Positions 1 through 15,031 are shown, counted from the stretch's first letter. The stretch: 64,000 nucleotides of DNA from Serratia sp. M24T3 (GCF_000257645.1 NZ_AJHJ01000007.1:149741-213740), one strand, 5' to 3'. Numbers and translations are program-made. Notes: generated from the sequence alone by a model not told the origin.

Positions 1-573
1 AATACGGCGATGCCCTGCCGCCAGCAGCGCCAGCGTGGCCTGTTTCGCCGAGGCGGTAAAATCAATGACGATGGCCTCAACGTCAAGATCAGGCACCGAA
101 CGGTCAAACAGTTTTAACACTCTGCCGTCGGCAACGATCTGCGCCAGATGCTGATTGTCATTGGGAAGCGAGGAGCAAGGCGCAATGATCACACCATCGA
201 CCTGCTTATCGAGCATGACTCGCACCGCATCCTGCTCGACCGCCAGCGTTTCGTCGCTGTTGCTCAGCAGCAGGTGAAACCCCGCCTGCCTTGCCACGTC
301 GGAGATGCCGCGCAGCGCCAGCCCAAAGTGCGGATTTTCGATATCACCGACAATCACCCCCAGCGTATTGGACTTGCCAGTATTCATGCTGCGCGCCAGC
401 TCGTTGGGCCGATAAGCCAGCTTTTCTGCCGCAGCCATCACTCGAGTCAATACTTCTTCACTGACCGAACCGTATCCCCCCAGCGCCCTTGCCGCCTGGG
501 CTTTGGAGACCTGAGCTTCGCGGGCGACGTCCGCCACTGTCGGCGCTTTACTGCGCAAGTTGCCTGTTGTCAT
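1..573 (-). CDS. LacI-family transcriptional regulator (3' end cut off by window)
   Basis: Reading the minus strand from an ATG at 573 gives 191 codons running off the window edge. The N-terminus has the LacI-type helix-turn-helix (TVADVAREAQVSKAQAARALGG, split by me as TVADVAREAQVSKAQ and AARALGG) and the hinge segment YRPNELARSMNTGKS. The start of the periplasmic-binding-protein-like sensor domain follows (NTLGVIVGDIENPHFG; VDGVIIAPCSS). It should repress in the absence of, or respond to, a small ligand. It diverges from the ABC importer/oxidase operon starting at 777, and two palindromes between them are its likely operators. LacI proteins usually sense sugars or nucleobases, so pairing with an amino-acid-type importer is less usual. 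The ligand is unknown. Confidence 0.93.
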   Translation of the reverse strand, partial: MTTGNLRSKAPTVADVAREAQVSKAQAARALGGYGSVSEEVLTRVMAAAEKLAYRPNELARSMNTGKSNTLGVIVGDIENPHFGLALRGISDVARQAGFHLLLSNSDETLAVEQDAVRVMLDKQVDGVIIAPCSSLPNDNQHLAQIVADGRVLKLFDRSVPDLDVEAIVIDFTASAKQATLALLAAGHRRI

Positions 574-651
574 AAGTTATTCGTATCACACCTTTGGTTA
601 AGGGCAATTGACTGTCGGATAAAGCCGTTGCTAGTATCATCATAACTGATT

Positions 652-665
652 TGAGACCGGTCTCA
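652..665. promoter_or_regulatory. Palindromic operator 1 (LacI-type)
   Basis: TGAGACCGGTCTCA is a perfect 14-bp palindrome with a central CG, as is typical of LacI-family operators. It lies 79 bp upstream of the regulator start and shares the TGAGACCGGT core with the second site at 698. It is probably bound by the divergent LacI-type protein. Binding itself is inferred. Confidence 0.7.
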
Positions 666-697
666 CAATGATTGAACTCACTAATCAGCACCTGCAT

Positions 698-711
698 TGA
701 GACCGGTATCT
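698..711. promoter_or_regulatory. Palindromic operator 2 (LacI-type)
   Basis: TGAGACCGGTATCT repeats the core of the palindrome at 652, with an imperfect right half. The two centres are 46 bp apart. The site sits just upstream of a TATAAA box at 719-724, so a bound repressor would block the promoter of the importer operon starting at 777. Confidence 0.65.
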
Positions 712-776
712 AAAAAAATATAAAGAACCGGGAATCAATAGTCGTTGATGTTAAATACAACAAAAACGGACTCACC

Positions 777-1604
777 ATGAAATCGCAAAAGACCCTGATT
801 AAGCTGGCTACTGCACTGATCGTTTCAGTTTCACTCTTTTCTCTTTCGGCCCCGTTCGCCTTGGCAGCGGGCAAGCAGGACAACCCTTACGGGCTTATCG
901 AACCCGGCGAACTGCGAGTGGCCAGCCTGGGTGACGCCAAGCCTTACACCTTCACCGACGCCTCGGGCAATTTCACCGGTTTTGATGTCGAATTTTTTAC
1001 CGATGTTGCTCACCGAATCGGCATTAACAAGGTCAGTTTTATCGGGCAGGATTTCGCTGGCATTTTACCCTCGGTGGCAAACGGTCGCTATGACGCGGGA
1101 GTCGCGGCGATTGGTATCACTCCGGCGCGTTCAAAAGTGGTCGATTTCTCCGACGGCTATCTGGCAGGTTATCTCACCGTGCTGACCCGCAAAGATTCCG
1201 GCGTGACTGATGTGAAAACGCTGGCGAAACATCGTCTGGCGGTGGTTCAGGGCACATTGCAGGAAAATTACGCGGTGGAGCATTTTACTCAAACCGATCT
1301 GGTCCGCTTCCCTGATAACAACGCGGCGATATCAGCGCTGAATAACGGCACGGTTGACGCCGACTTTCTGGATTACGAGGCGGCAAAAGACTACGCCGCG
1401 CGTTATGGTTTAGTACACGCAGCCGATATTCCTTCTTTTGATGCACCGGCAGGTTTCGCTATTGCCAAAGGTAATCCGGTATTCAAGGCCGCATTGGACA
1501 AGGCGATTAAGGCCTCGATGCAGGACGGCACCTGGAAAAAGCTTTACCAGAAATGGTTCCCTGGCTCACCGATGCCAAAACAATACCTGCCGCATGAGGG
1601 TTAA
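777..1604 (+). CDS. Amino-acid-type ABC transporter substrate-binding protein
   Basis: This 275-residue periplasmic protein has a Sec signal peptide of about 31 residues (positively charged start, hydrophobic core, cleavage near AFALAA). The mature part is a family 3 solute-binding protein: [16 protein letters not shown], then [14 protein letters not shown], and [21 protein letters not shown], the usual motif of polar amino-acid receptors. It would deliver ligand to the permease at 1680 and ATPase at 2501. It is first gene of a probable four-gene operon with the FAD oxidase at 3336. The ligand cannot be read from the sequence; the downstream oxidase suggests an amino acid or amine. Confidence 0.9.
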   Translation: MKSQKTLIKLATALIVSVSLFSLSAPFALAAGKQDNPYGLIEPGELRVASLGDAKPYTFTDASGNFTGFDVEFFTDVAHRIGINKVSFIGQDFAGILPSVANGRYDAGVAAIGITPARSKVVDFSDGYLAGYLTVLTRKDSGVTDVKTLAKHRLAVVQGTLQENYAVEHFTQTDLVRFPDNNAAISALNNGTVDADFLDYEAAKDYAARYGLVHAADIPSFDAPAGFAIAKGNPVFKAALDKAIKASMQDGTWKKLYQKWFPGSPMPKQYLPHEG

Positions 1605-1639
1605 TCCCCCCTGTTTCCCGCAGTCTCTTTTCATCCGCT

Positions 1640-1657
1640 GGTGAGGGCAACCTCACC
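1640..1657 (+). other. Intergenic mRNA hairpin with GCAA tetraloop
   Basis: GGTGAGG and CCTCACC form a 7-bp perfect stem closed by the loop GCAA, a GNRA-class stable tetraloop. It lies between the binding-protein and permease genes. Such hairpins protect the upstream message or reduce readthrough, giving more binding protein than membrane subunits. There is no U-tract, so it is not a full terminator. Confidence 0.6.
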
Positions 1658-1679
1658 CCGTTAAAGAGCGAGTCTCTGT

Positions 1680-2498
1680 ATGAGCCTGTTCGAAATGCTT
1701 CACCGGACGTTCTTCGATTTCAGCTCGATGGCCGAAGTGCTTCCTCAGCTGTTAAAAGTCGGGCTGATGAATACGCTGATTATCTCGGTGGCGGCGACGC
1801 TGCTGGGGACGAGCATCGGGCTGATTCTGGCGCTGATGGGGATCTCCCCCTCACGCTGGTTGCGAGTTCCTTCGCGCATTTATACCGATCTGTTTCGCGG
1901 CCTGCCATCGATCCTGACTATCTTACTGATTGGTCAGGGACTGGCTCGTTACAGCTATGAGCTGTTTGGCCCTTCGCCCTACCCGCTGGGGATTTTTGCC
2001 CTCAGCCTGATTGCCAGTGCTTACATGGGGGAAATTTTCCGCGCCGGGATCCAAAGCGTGGAGAAAGGCCAGCTTGAAGCCTGTCGCGCGCTGGGCATGA
2101 GCTATGGTCGCGCTATGCGGCTGGTGATTGTGCCGCAGGGTATTCGCCGGGTGCTACCGGCGCTGGTGAACCAGTTTATTGCGATTATCAAGGACTCGTC
2201 GCTGGTTTATCTGCTCGGCCTGATGGTCAACGAACGCGAGCTTTTTCGCGTCGGCCAGGACGCCGCCGTGCTTACCGGTAATCTGTCGCCGCTGATGCTG
2301 GCGGGCCTGTTCTACCTGATGATCACTGTGCCGATGACTCATCTGGTCAACTACGTCGATGAGCGTTTTCGCACCGGTCGGCGCAAAATGACGCGCCCGG
2401 TCAGCAGTCTGAAAGAGGTCGATGAGCTGCAACAACTGAATTCACGCACCGCTGCCAGTAATAGCAGCACGCCTTTAACCAGCGAACGGGGGCAATAG
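1680..2498 (+). CDS. Amino-acid-type ABC transporter permease
   Basis: This 272-residue inner-membrane protein of the HisM/GlnP class has several hydrophobic segments (about 25-55, 72-92, 103-120, 185-205). It carries the EAA loop that docks on the ATPase at about 133-155 ([22 protein letters not shown]). It is the only permease of the system, so it probably works as a homodimer. It follows the binding protein by 75 bp and ends 2 bp before the ATPase gene, which suggests translational coupling. The tail after about residue 245 is hydrophilic and unusually long for the family. Confidence 0.9.
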   Translation: MSLFEMLHRTFFDFSSMAEVLPQLLKVGLMNTLIISVAATLLGTSIGLILALMGISPSRWLRVPSRIYTDLFRGLPSILTILLIGQGLARYSYELFGPSPYPLGIFALSLIASAYMGEIFRAGIQSVEKGQLEACRALGMSYGRAMRLVIVPQGIRRVLPALVNQFIAIIKDSSLVYLLGLMVNERELFRVGQDAAVLTGNLSPLMLAGLFYLMITVPMTHLVNYVDERFRTGRRKMTRPVSSLKEVDELQQLNSRTAASNSSTPLTSERGQ

Positions 2499-2500
2499 TC

Positions 2501-3268
2501 ATGACCTTAGCCACTCCCTCGACTGAAGCAGTGCCGACCTTTCACGGTGCCAGTGTGGAAATAAGCAATCTGACGCTGGCCTTTGGCGATATTCAGGTGC
2601 TGCGTAATGTTTCACTTAAGGTTGCGCCCGGCACCACCACCTGCATCATCGGGCCTTCTGGTTCCGGCAAGTCAACCCTGCTACGCGGCATTAATCGCCT
2701 GCACGAACCGCAGTCCGGCGACGTAATTGTCTCTGGCCGTTCGGTGTTGAAAGACTCGCCCGACGCTCTGCGGCTGCGAATCGGCATGGTGTTCCAGCAT
2801 TTTAATCTGTTCCCGGATCATACCGCGCTGGAAAACGTTGCGATGGCGCCGTGGAAAATCAAGAAACTGCCCAAGGCACAAGCCTACCGGTTAGCGGCAG
2901 AACGGCTGAAAGAAGTCGGACTGGAGCAGCGTGCAGATCATCGCCCCCGCTATCTTTCCGGCGGGCAGCAACAGCGCGTGGCCATTGCCCGTGCGCTGGC
3001 GATGGACCCGGAGGTGATGCTGTTCGATGAGGCAACCTCGGCGCTGGACCCTGAACTGGTGAAAGGCGTGCTGAACCTGATGGCCGACCTGTGCCGCCGT
3101 GGCATGACAATGATTGTCGTCACGCACGAAATGGGGTTTGCCCGCAAGGTGGCCGATCAGGTGATTTTTATGGATGAAGGCGAAATTGTCGAATCCGGTA
3201 CTCCGGAGCAAATTTTTGATAACCCGCAGTCTGCGCGGTTGCAGCGCTTCTTATCCGAAGTGCTATGA
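2501..3268 (+). CDS. Amino-acid-type ABC transporter ATP-binding protein
   Basis: This 255-residue cytoplasmic ATPase of the GlnQ/HisP class has Walker [10 protein letters not shown] (about 51-59), a Q-loop in [10 protein letters not shown], the signature LSGGQ (about 152-156), Walker B VMLFDE (about 172-177) followed by ATSALD, and the switch histidine in VVTHEMGFA. It powers the permease encoded immediately upstream. Family members are normally about 240-260 residues, so the gene is full length. Confidence 0.92.
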   Translation: MTLATPSTEAVPTFHGASVEISNLTLAFGDIQVLRNVSLKVAPGTTTCIIGPSGSGKSTLLRGINRLHEPQSGDVIVSGRSVLKDSPDALRLRIGMVFQHFNLFPDHTALENVAMAPWKIKKLPKAQAYRLAAERLKEVGLEQRADHRPRYLSGGQQQRVAIARALAMDPEVMLFDEATSALDPELVKGVLNLMADLCRRGMTMIVVTHEMGFARKVADQVIFMDEGEIVESGTPEQIFDNPQSARLQRFLSEVL

Positions 3269-3335
3269 ATTTTAATCACGCCGCTGAAACCGTGTGAGTC
3301 ATTAAATCAGTTATTAAACAGAAGGTTAATAAATT

Positions 3336-4460
3336 ATGTCATTGGACAACGAGAAAAAAGGCACCGTGGTGCTGGGTGGCGGAATTATTGGTATTTCCAC
3401 TGCTGTGCATTTGCTTCGCCGTGGGCAACAGGTGACGCTGATTACCGAGGCCGAGCTGGTTTCAGGCGCATCGGGACGATCCCTTTCCTGGCTCAACTCC
3501 GCGGCCGATCGCACGCTGGAGTATCACGCGCTGCGCATGGCCGGAATCGACCGCTATCGTACTCTTTTTGCCCAGGACCCTTCCCGCGACTGGCTGCGTT
3601 TTGACGGCGGCCTCTTTTGGGGTGAAAACAAGCAGCAAGAGACGCTGGCTCGCTACAATTACGAGACCGCGCACGGTTATGATTCACATCTGACCGGAAA
3701 AAATTCGGTTGAAAAAATCGACCCGCAGGTCGCGGCTTCTGCCGTTGCTGAAACCGCGCTATTTAATCCGGGTGAAGGATGGGTCAGTCTGCCGCATCTG
3801 GCTAATTTCCTGATGCAGGAGTTTTATCGTCTCGATGGCCAACTGATTGAACATGCAGGAAAATCTTCTGTAGTCACTGATGCCGGCGGCAAAGCGATTG
3901 GCATTAAAACCAACAACGGCGAGACCTTTAGCGGCGAAACTGTGCTGGTCGCCTGTGGCCCGCAAACCCCTGACGTCGTTGCTCCGCTGGGTGTCACCAT
4001 TCCCAACGATTCCCCGCTGTCGATGCTGGTACTGACCAGGCCGCTGGAGAAAACCATTAAAGTGGTGATGAACACTCCCCGCGTGGCCATCCGGCCTAAT
4101 CCGGGTAAAACTCTGGCGCTGGACCATGACTGGTACGAATCTTCAATTACCCGCGACGCCAACGGCGAATATTCCATTCCTGAAACCGTGGTCAATCAAC
4201 TGGTCGCCGAAGCGGTCAACGTGTTGAATGGCGCAGAGCAATTGCAGGCGGCAAGCTGGAAGATTGGCCTGAAACCTATTCCTGGCGATGGTGAACCAGT
4301 GCTCGGCGAACTGGCCGGCGTGCCGGGCTGCTTTGTCGCTTTCACCCACTCTGGGGCCACGCTGGCGCTTATCATTGGCGAACTGCTGGCCAGCGAAATC
4401 GCCACCGGCCAAAAACACCCACTGCTCTCGACTTTCCGCCCAGAAAGGTTTGATGCCTGA
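3336..4460 (+). CDS. FAD-dependent amino-acid/amine oxidoreductase (DAO family)
   Basis: This 374-residue flavoprotein has an N-terminal dinucleotide-binding motif (VVLGGGIIGISTAVHLLRRG, GxGxxG type, residues about 11-30). The C-terminal CFVAFTHSGATLALIIGELLASEI is typical of the DAO/DadA family. These enzymes oxidise D-amino acids, N-methyl amino acids or related amines to the keto acid. It sits 67 bp behind the ABC importer genes, so it most likely acts on the imported compound. No separate catabolic partner is present. The substrate is inferred only as to class. Confidence 0.85.
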   Translation: MSLDNEKKGTVVLGGGIIGISTAVHLLRRGQQVTLITEAELVSGASGRSLSWLNSAADRTLEYHALRMAGIDRYRTLFAQDPSRDWLRFDGGLFWGENKQQETLARYNYETAHGYDSHLTGKNSVEKIDPQVAASAVAETALFNPGEGWVSLPHLANFLMQEFYRLDGQLIEHAGKSSVVTDAGGKAIGIKTNNGETFSGETVLVACGPQTPDVVAPLGVTIPNDSPLSMLVLTRPLEKTIKVVMNTPRVAIRPNPGKTLALDHDWYESSITRDANGEYSIPETVVNQLVAEAVNVLNGAEQLQAASWKIGLKPIPGDGEPVLGELAGVPGCFVAFTHSGATLALIIGELLASEIATGQKHPLLSTFRPERFDA

Positions 4461-4488
4461 TTGGGATACAGCGGGCATAGCCAATCAA

Positions 4489-4520
4489 TTGGCCCGTTTG
4501 TCGGCGGGCCAATGTTTATT
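4489..4520. terminator. Hairpin between convergent genes
   Basis: TTGGCCCG (4489-4496) and CGGGCCAA (4505-4512) form an 8-bp stem with an 8-nt loop, followed on the plus strand by TGTTTATT. It sits between the FAD oxidase and the convergent ATPase gene and could end transcription from either side. The U-run is weak. Confidence 0.5.
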
Positions 4521-4548
4521 CAACATGTTTTTATCAGATAAGTCGTTG

Positions 4549-5328
4549 TTATGCTGGTTGTAAATGGCTGGAAATAAATTGCTGAAAACGCGGGGATCCG
4601 TTATCGCCAAACAGTTCTTGAGGAGTGCCTTTACAGTCAATTTCGCCCTGATGCAGAAACACGACCTGATTAGACACGCTGCGGGCAAAGCTCATTTCGT
4701 GAGTCACCACCAGCATAGTGCGCCCTTCCTCGGCCAGACTGCGCATCACCTTTAACACCTCGCCAACCAGCTCAGGGTCCAGCGCCGAAGTCGGTTCGTC
4801 GAACAGCATAACGTCTGGGTCCATCGCCAACGCGCGCGCAATCGCCACGCGCTGTTTCTGGCCGCCGGAAAGCTGTGACGGATAAAAGTCTTTGCGCTCA
4901 AATAACCCAACGCGTGCCAATAAAGCTTCAGCTTTCTCGATGCACTCTTTGCGACTTTTCTTCTGCACGTAGCGCGGGCCTTCCATCACGTTATCCAGTA
5001 CCGTCATGTGCGACCACAAATTAAAATCCTGAAAAACCATCCCCAGCCGCGAGCGGATCTGTTCGACCTGTTTATGGCTGGCGGCCAGCTGATTGCCTTT
5101 ACTGTCGCGCTTCATCACGATGGTTTCACCGCCGACCGCAACGGTGCCCGAATCCGGAGTTTCCAATAAATTAATACAGCGCAAAAAGGTACTTTTACCG
5201 GAGCCGCTGGCACCTAAAATGGAAATCACATCGCCCTGACGTGCATCCAGCGAAATACCTTTCAGCACCTCGTACTCGCCAAAAGATTTGCGGATGTCGA
5301 TCATCGAAAGCGTGATAGGTGGGATCAT
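4549..5328 (-). CDS. Orphan amino-acid-type ABC transporter ATP-binding protein
   Basis: This ATPase of the HisP/ArtP class has Walker [11 protein letters not shown]-loop in [15 protein letters not shown], signature [15 protein letters not shown], Walker [13 protein letters not shown] and a switch histidine in [10 protein letters not shown] place the start at the ATG at 5328, preceded by AGGAG; a longer GTG-started frame to 5352 has no such site. No binding protein or permease lies beside it, and it points at the upstream operon, which already has its own ATPase. It may serve a permease elsewhere or be the remnant of a lost transporter. It is about 260 residues and intact. Confidence 0.85.
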   Translation of the reverse strand: MIPPITLSMIDIRKSFGEYEVLKGISLDARQGDVISILGASGSGKSTFLRCINLLETPDSGTVAVGGETIVMKRDSKGNQLAASHKQVEQIRSRLGMVFQDFNLWSHMTVLDNVMEGPRYVQKKSRKECIEKAEALLARVGLFERKDFYPSQLSGGQKQRVAIARALAMDPDVMLFDEPTSALDPELVGEVLKVMRSLAEEGRTMLVVTHEMSFARSVSNQVVFLHQGEIDCKGTPQELFGDNGSPRFQQFISSHLQPA

Positions 5329-5392
5329 GGGCGCGTTGCTCCTGTTAAACACTCCATTAAGTCACAGAAACAAGCAATAACGGGGCCAATAT

Positions 5393-5419
5393 CCTCGCGC
5401 TTTGTAATTAAACGCGAGG
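5393..5419. terminator. Hairpin downstream of yeeZ
   Basis: CCTCGCG (5393-5399) and CGCGAGG (5413-5419) pair with a 13-nt loop, just beyond the yeeZ stop codon. It could terminate yeeZ transcription. There is no good U-run, so this is a moderate call. Confidence 0.4.
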
Positions 5420-5436
5420 AGTTTTAAACGTTCACT

Positions 5437-6270
5437 TTAATTAAGCGGCATGCGGATTGGATCAGGGTAAATATATTCGAACCCGAGCTCTTTCACGATG
5501 CGGCTGCCGTCCACCAGTTTGCCCCTTGAATCTTCAGGTTCAGTGGCAAAAGTCGGTTCTGGAAGGCCCAACTGGCGGGCCAGCAGCGGGTAAAATTGCT
5601 GTTTTGCCGGATGTGCGGGGGCACAAAGATTAAAGGTATGGCCGCCGCGCGGCAGATTCAGCAGCAGCTGGATGGCCGCCACGACATCATCCTGATGCAC
5701 CAGATTGACGCCGTGATTTGCCCCTTTAACGCCCGTTTTACCGGCCAGGAATCGCCCTGGATGACGATCGGCGCCGACCAGTCCTGCCAGTCGCAACACA
5801 TCAACCGAGGTATTGGGCAAATTGTGGAACCACTCTTCCAGCTCTTTAAGCACGACCCCTGCCGAAGTCACAGGTTCCAGCGGTGAGTTTTCACGCACGG
5901 TTCCTTTGCCTTCGCCATATACCGAAGTCGAGCTGGTAAACACGATGCGCGCAATATTGTGCGCCAACGCGCTGTCCACCAGCATTTGTACTGACTGGAA
6001 ATAGAGCTCGCTGCCCTCGGGCGTGCGCCTGGCGGGGAGAGTGATAATTAGCGCATCGACATTTAACAACACTTCCAGATCGTCGGGATCGCACTCCAGA
6101 GTCACGCCCGGCGCGAAGTTGAGCTGATAGCATTCGATGCCGCTCATTCGCGCAGCTTCAACGCCGTCGAGAGTCGTTTTACTGCCGACCACTTTATATC
6201 CTTTGGCGCTTAGAGCAACTGCCAGCGGCATACCTAGCCAGCCTAAACCAATTATCGATACCTTCTTCAT
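5437..6270 (-). CDS. yeeZ: NAD(P)-binding epimerase-like protein YeeZ
   Basis: The 277-residue product closely resembles E. coli YeeZ throughout: start MKKVSIIGLGWLGMPLAVAL with a Rossmann glycine motif, then GSKTTLDGVEAARMSGI, IVFTSSTSVYGEGKGTV, LRLAGLVGADRHPGRF and GVNLVHQDDVVAAI. It is an SDR-extended, sugar-epimerase-like protein whose substrate is not established. The start at 6270 is preceded by GGAGAG; a longer frame begins four codons upstream. As in E. coli, it diverges from the his operon. Confidence 0.92.
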   Translation of the reverse strand: MKKVSIIGLGWLGMPLAVALSAKGYKVVGSKTTLDGVEAARMSGIECYQLNFAPGVTLECDPDDLEVLLNVDALIITLPARRTPEGSELYFQSVQMLVDSALAHNIARIVFTSSTSVYGEGKGTVRENSPLEPVTSAGVVLKELEEWFHNLPNTSVDVLRLAGLVGADRHPGRFLAGKTGVKGANHGVNLVHQDDVVAAIQLLLNLPRGGHTFNLCAPAHPAKQQFYPLLARQLGLPEPTFATEPEDSRGKLVDGSRIVKELGFEYIYPDPIRMPLN

Positions 6271-6533
6271 GCTGCTCTCCAATGTGTTTCTCTGTTTACC
6301 ACTGACTAAAAACCAACCGCAGCGGTAACCCTGACTGTATTTTATCAGGCTTTGCCAATCAGTTTAGCAGGCTACCGCGGCCTTCTGCCTTAAACAACGG
6401 CCTAATATGTAATGATTTTTAAGCGATTACTGTCATTCGCCCAAAAGGTCCTTACCGGTCTTCTATACAATTCATTCGCAAAGCTCATTATATACTGAAA
6501 GATATTAGATTTATTTATCAGGATAAAAAAAGG

Positions 6534-6562
6534 TTGCGCAGCTGGGCACGGTGGTTTAGGTT
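6534..6562 (+). promoter_or_regulatory. his operon promoter
   Basis: TTGCGC (6534-6539), a 17-bp spacer and TAGGTT (6557-6562) match the sigma-70 layout. The segment GTGGTTTAGGTTAA around the -10 box is the same as I recall for the enteric his promoter. It lies about 75 bp upstream of the leader peptide. Confidence 0.7.
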
Positions 6563-6635
6563 AATTGGCAACTGATTTAGAAACCTATGGCTGAAAGCAG
6601 CGGTAGGAATAAAAACCATTACAGAGAAACATAAA

Positions 6636-6683
6636 ATGCTGAACATTCTGATTAACCACCATCATCACCATCATCCTGACTAG
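6636..6683 (+). CDS. hisL: his operon leader peptide
   Basis: This short frame encodes MLNILINHHHHHHPD, with six consecutive histidine codons. Enteric hisL typically has seven and also ends in HPD. Ribosome stalling at the His codons when charged tRNA-His is scarce favours the antiterminator and switches the operon on. It is too short for ordinary gene callers and is preceded by AGAG/A-rich sequence rather than a strong ribosome-binding site. Confidence 0.93.
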   Translation: MLNILINHHHHHHPD

Positions 6684-6748
6684 TCTTTCAGGCAGATTGG
6701 TGCTGGGAGACTTTTAAGATCTTCCAGTGGCGCAGAATGCAGCAGTGA

Positions 6749-6782
6749 GCCCTCGGAAGATTTCTTCCGGGGGCTTTTTTTT
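6749..6782 (+). terminator. his attenuator (intrinsic terminator)
   Basis: A 12-bp stem (6749-6760 with 6763-6774, one G-U pair) built on GGAAGA/TCTTCC and a TT loop is followed by eight T. It matches the enteric his attenuator in position and sequence, 66 bp after the hisL stop codon and 54 bp before hisG. Confidence 0.92.
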
Positions 6783-6836
6783 ACCCTTAAGATTTTAAAA
6801 ACGAATTAAATCAAAACTTTAAAGACAGAGGTCATC

Positions 6837-7736
6837 ATGTTAGACAAGAACCGTTTACGTATCGCCATGCAAAAATCCGGTCGCCTTAGCGACGACTCCC
6901 GAGAGCTGCTGGCGCGCTGCGGAATTAAAATCAACCTGCAAGAGCAGCGCCTGATTGCCTTTGCCGAGAATATGGAAATCGATATTCTGCGCGTTCGCGA
7001 TGACGATATCCCGGGTCTGGTGATGGACGGCGTGGTCGACCTCGGTATCATCGGTGAAAACGTGCTGGAAGAAGAGCTGCTGGCCCGTCGCGCTCAGGGT
7101 GAAGATCCGCGTTATTTCACGCTGCGCCGTCTGGATTTCGGCGGCTGTCGCCTGTCGCTGGCCACCCCGCTGGACTTCGATTATCAAGGCCCGCAGAGCC
7201 TCGGCAACAAACGTATCGCCACTTCTTATCCGCACATCCTCAAGCAGTATTTCGACAACAAGAAACTCGACTTCAAGTCTTGCCTGCTGAACGGTTCAGT
7301 CGAAGTGGCACCGCGTGCCGGTCTGGCCGATGCGATTTGCGACCTGGTGTCTACCGGCGCAACGTTAGAAGCCAACGGCCTGAAAGAAGATGAAGTCATT
7401 TATCGTTCCAAGGCGTGCCTGATTCAGCGCGACGGCGAAATGCCGCAGTCCAAACAGCTGTTGATCGACAAACTGATGACCCGTATCCAGGGTGTGATTC
7501 AGGCTCGCGAATCCAAATACATCATGCTACATGCACCAAGCGCACAGCTGGACGAGATAATCGCCCTGCTGCCTGGAGCCGAGCGCCCTACCATTTTGCC
7601 ACTGGCCAACGACAAGCAGCGCGTTGCCATGCACATGGTGAGCAGCGAAACCCTGTTCTGGGAAACCATGGAAAAACTGAAAGCGCTGGGTGCCAGTTCA
7701 ATTCTGGTGCTGCCAATTGAAAAGATGATGGAGTAA
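6837..7736 (+). CDS. hisG: ATP phosphoribosyltransferase HisG (long form)
   Basis: The 299-residue enzyme catalyses the first step of histidine synthesis, joining ATP and PRPP to give PR-ATP, and is feedback-inhibited by histidine. The length equals the E. coli long form, including the C-terminal ACT-like regulatory domain. Seen here: start [16 protein letters not shown], the PRPP-binding stretch [18 protein letters not shown], and the end [16 protein letters not shown]. It is the first structural gene after the attenuator. Confidence 0.98.
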   Translation: MLDKNRLRIAMQKSGRLSDDSRELLARCGIKINLQEQRLIAFAENMEIDILRVRDDDIPGLVMDGVVDLGIIGENVLEEELLARRAQGEDPRYFTLRRLDFGGCRLSLATPLDFDYQGPQSLGNKRIATSYPHILKQYFDNKKLDFKSCLLNGSVEVAPRAGLADAICDLVSTGATLEANGLKEDEVIYRSKACLIQRDGEMPQSKQLLIDKLMTRIQGVIQARESKYIMLHAPSAQLDEIIALLPGAERPTILPLANDKQRVAMHMVSSETLFWETMEKLKALGASSILVLPIEKMME

Positions 7737-7740
7737 CAAG

Positions 7741-13350
<5,610 letters not shown>

Positions 13351-13354
<4 letters not shown>

Positions 13355-14013
13355 GCATTCCAGAATTTGATGAAGTAAAAACGCTGAAAGAACCTTTGAT
13401 GCTGACGGCCGAACAGCTGGCTCAGCTTGACTGGGAAAAGACCGATAACATGATGCCGGCCATTGTGCAGCATGCCGTTTCAGGCGAAGTGTTGATGATG
13501 GGATACATGAATCAGCAGGCGCTTGATGTGACGCAAAGCAGCGGCAAGGTGACATTTTTCTCTCGCACCAAGCAGCGCCTGTGGACCAAGGGTGAAAGCT
13601 CCGGCAACTTCCTGAACGTGGTGAGTATTACACCGGACTGTGACAACGATTCGCTGCTGATTCTGGTTAATCCAATCGGCCCGACTTGCCATAAAGGCAA
13701 TAATAGCTGCTTCCACCCTGCGAGCAGCGACTGGGGTTTCCTGTATCAGCTCGAGCAGTTGCTGGCTTCGCGCAAAAGCGCCAGCCCGGACAGCTCTTAC
13801 ACTGCCAGCCTGTATGCCAGCGGCACCAAGCGTATCGCGCAGAAAGTTGGGGAAGAAGGCGTTGAAACCGCGCTGGCCGCCACGGTCAATGACCGTTTCG
13901 AACTGAAAAACGAAGCTTCGGACCTGGTCTATCACCTGCTGGTGTTGCTACAGGATCAAGATTTAGATTTCAGTACGGTGATCCAGAATCTGCGTCAAAG
14001 ACATACGAAATAA
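13351..14013 (+). CDS. hisI: Bifunctional PR-AMP cyclohydrolase / PR-ATP pyrophosphatase HisI(E)
   Basis: The N-terminal cyclohydrolase domain ([17 protein letters not shown], zinc cysteine in [12 protein letters not shown]) is fused to the pyrophosphohydrolase domain ([18 protein letters not shown]). The GTG at 13351 has GGAGAT upstream and overlaps hisF. An ATG at 13399 would give a protein closer to the E. coli length; the start is therefore not certain. It is the last gene of the operon. Confidence 0.96.
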
Positions 14014-14029
14014 CGTAGTGTGGAAGTGA

Positions 14030-14054
14030 AAAAATGCCGAGCATCAAGCTCGGT
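14030..14054. terminator. Shared terminator of his operon and gtr cluster
   Basis: CCGAGC (14037-14042) and GCTCGG (14048-14053) pair around ATCAA. On the minus strand the stem is followed by ATTTTTTC, a good U-run, so it best ends the leftward gtr transcript. On the plus strand it may also end the his transcript. Confidence 0.6.
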
Positions 14055-14119
14055 ATTCCAATTGAGTCTTCATCGAAAATGGCGAGGCATCTTCAAGCTC
14101 AACCAACGTCATCGGGTTG

Positions 14120-15031
14120 TTATTTTTTTATGATGTACCTTGGTCTGCCCTTGGTTTCAATATAGATCCTGCCAATATACTCCCCAAGAACGCCAATGCC
14201 GATCAGTTGAATGCCTCCGAGGAAAAGTATGGAGGCCATGATCGAAGCGTAGCCTTTAACAGGGTTACCGAATGCCAAAGTGTACAAAATTAGCCAGCCG
14301 CCATAGACAAACGAAAACGCAGCGACAAACATTCCGAGACAAGTCCACACCCGCAAAGGGAATGTAGAAAAGCTTGTTATCCCCTCTAGAGCAAGGTTCC
14401 ACAACTTCCATCCATTGAATTTTGAAGTTCCAGCGACTCTCACCGCTCGACTATATTCAATAATTTCAGTGCGGCCGCCGACCCAACTGAGAATCCCTTT
14501 CATAAAAAGATTACGCTCAGGCAACTGCTTGATATTCTCAACCAACTCACGAGAAAGTAAGCGGAAATCACCGACATTTTCTTCAATTTTAGGGTTGCTG
14601 ATTTTATTGTGTAACTTATAAAACATCAGAGCAGAGTTTCTTTTAAGATGACCATCGCTGGTACGATCTGCCCTTTTTGCCAGAACCATATCGGCACCGG
14701 CTTGCCACTTTTCAATCATCCGAGGAATAACTTCAATCGGGTCTTGCAGATCGACATCAATGGGGATATCTGCATCGCCAGTTGCATGTTCAAGCCCGGC
14801 CAGCAAGGCAGGCTCCTTGCCAAAGTTTCTGCTGAAACTGATAGCCTGAACATTTTTATCAGCAAGCGCGAGGGTGTTGATCATCGCTTCGGTCGCATCT
14901 TTGCTACCATCATTGATAAAAACAATCTCTACTTCATGCTCCTTCAGTTCCTCGGATTCACGTACTGCTTGATAGAAAATTTGGATCGTCGCTTCTTCGT
15001 TGAAAACAGGCACTACAAGAGAAATTTTCAT
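14120..15031 (-). CDS. gtrB: Bactoprenol glucosyltransferase GtrB-like
   Basis: The 303-residue GT2 enzyme has [17 protein letters not shown], the DXD-type stretch [23 protein letters not shown] and [18 protein letters not shown], followed by two C-terminal membrane segments (about 230-255 and 262-288). It closely resembles the GtrB proteins of serotype-converting phages, which load glucose (or another sugar) onto undecaprenyl phosphate. It overlaps gtrA by 4 bases. Here no phage genes accompany it. Confidence 0.93.
   Translation of the reverse strand: MKISLVVPVFNEEATIQIFYQAVRESEELKEHEVEIVFINDGSKDATEAMINTLALADKNVQAISFSRNFGKEPALLAGLEHATGDADIPIDVDLQDPIEVIPRMIEKWQAGADMVLAKRADRTSDGHLKRNSALMFYKLHNKISNPKIEENVGDFRLLSRELVENIKQLPERNLFMKGILSWVGGRTEIIEYSRAVRVAGTSKFNGWKLWNLALEGITSFSTFPLRVWTCLGMFVAAFSFVYGGWLILYTLAFGNPVKGYASIMASILFLGGIQLIGIGVLGEYIGRIYIETKGRPRYIIKK

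Noticed and set aside
148..645. 165-codon plus-strand open frame
   Set aside because: It lies antisense to the clear LacI-family gene and has no recognisable domain.
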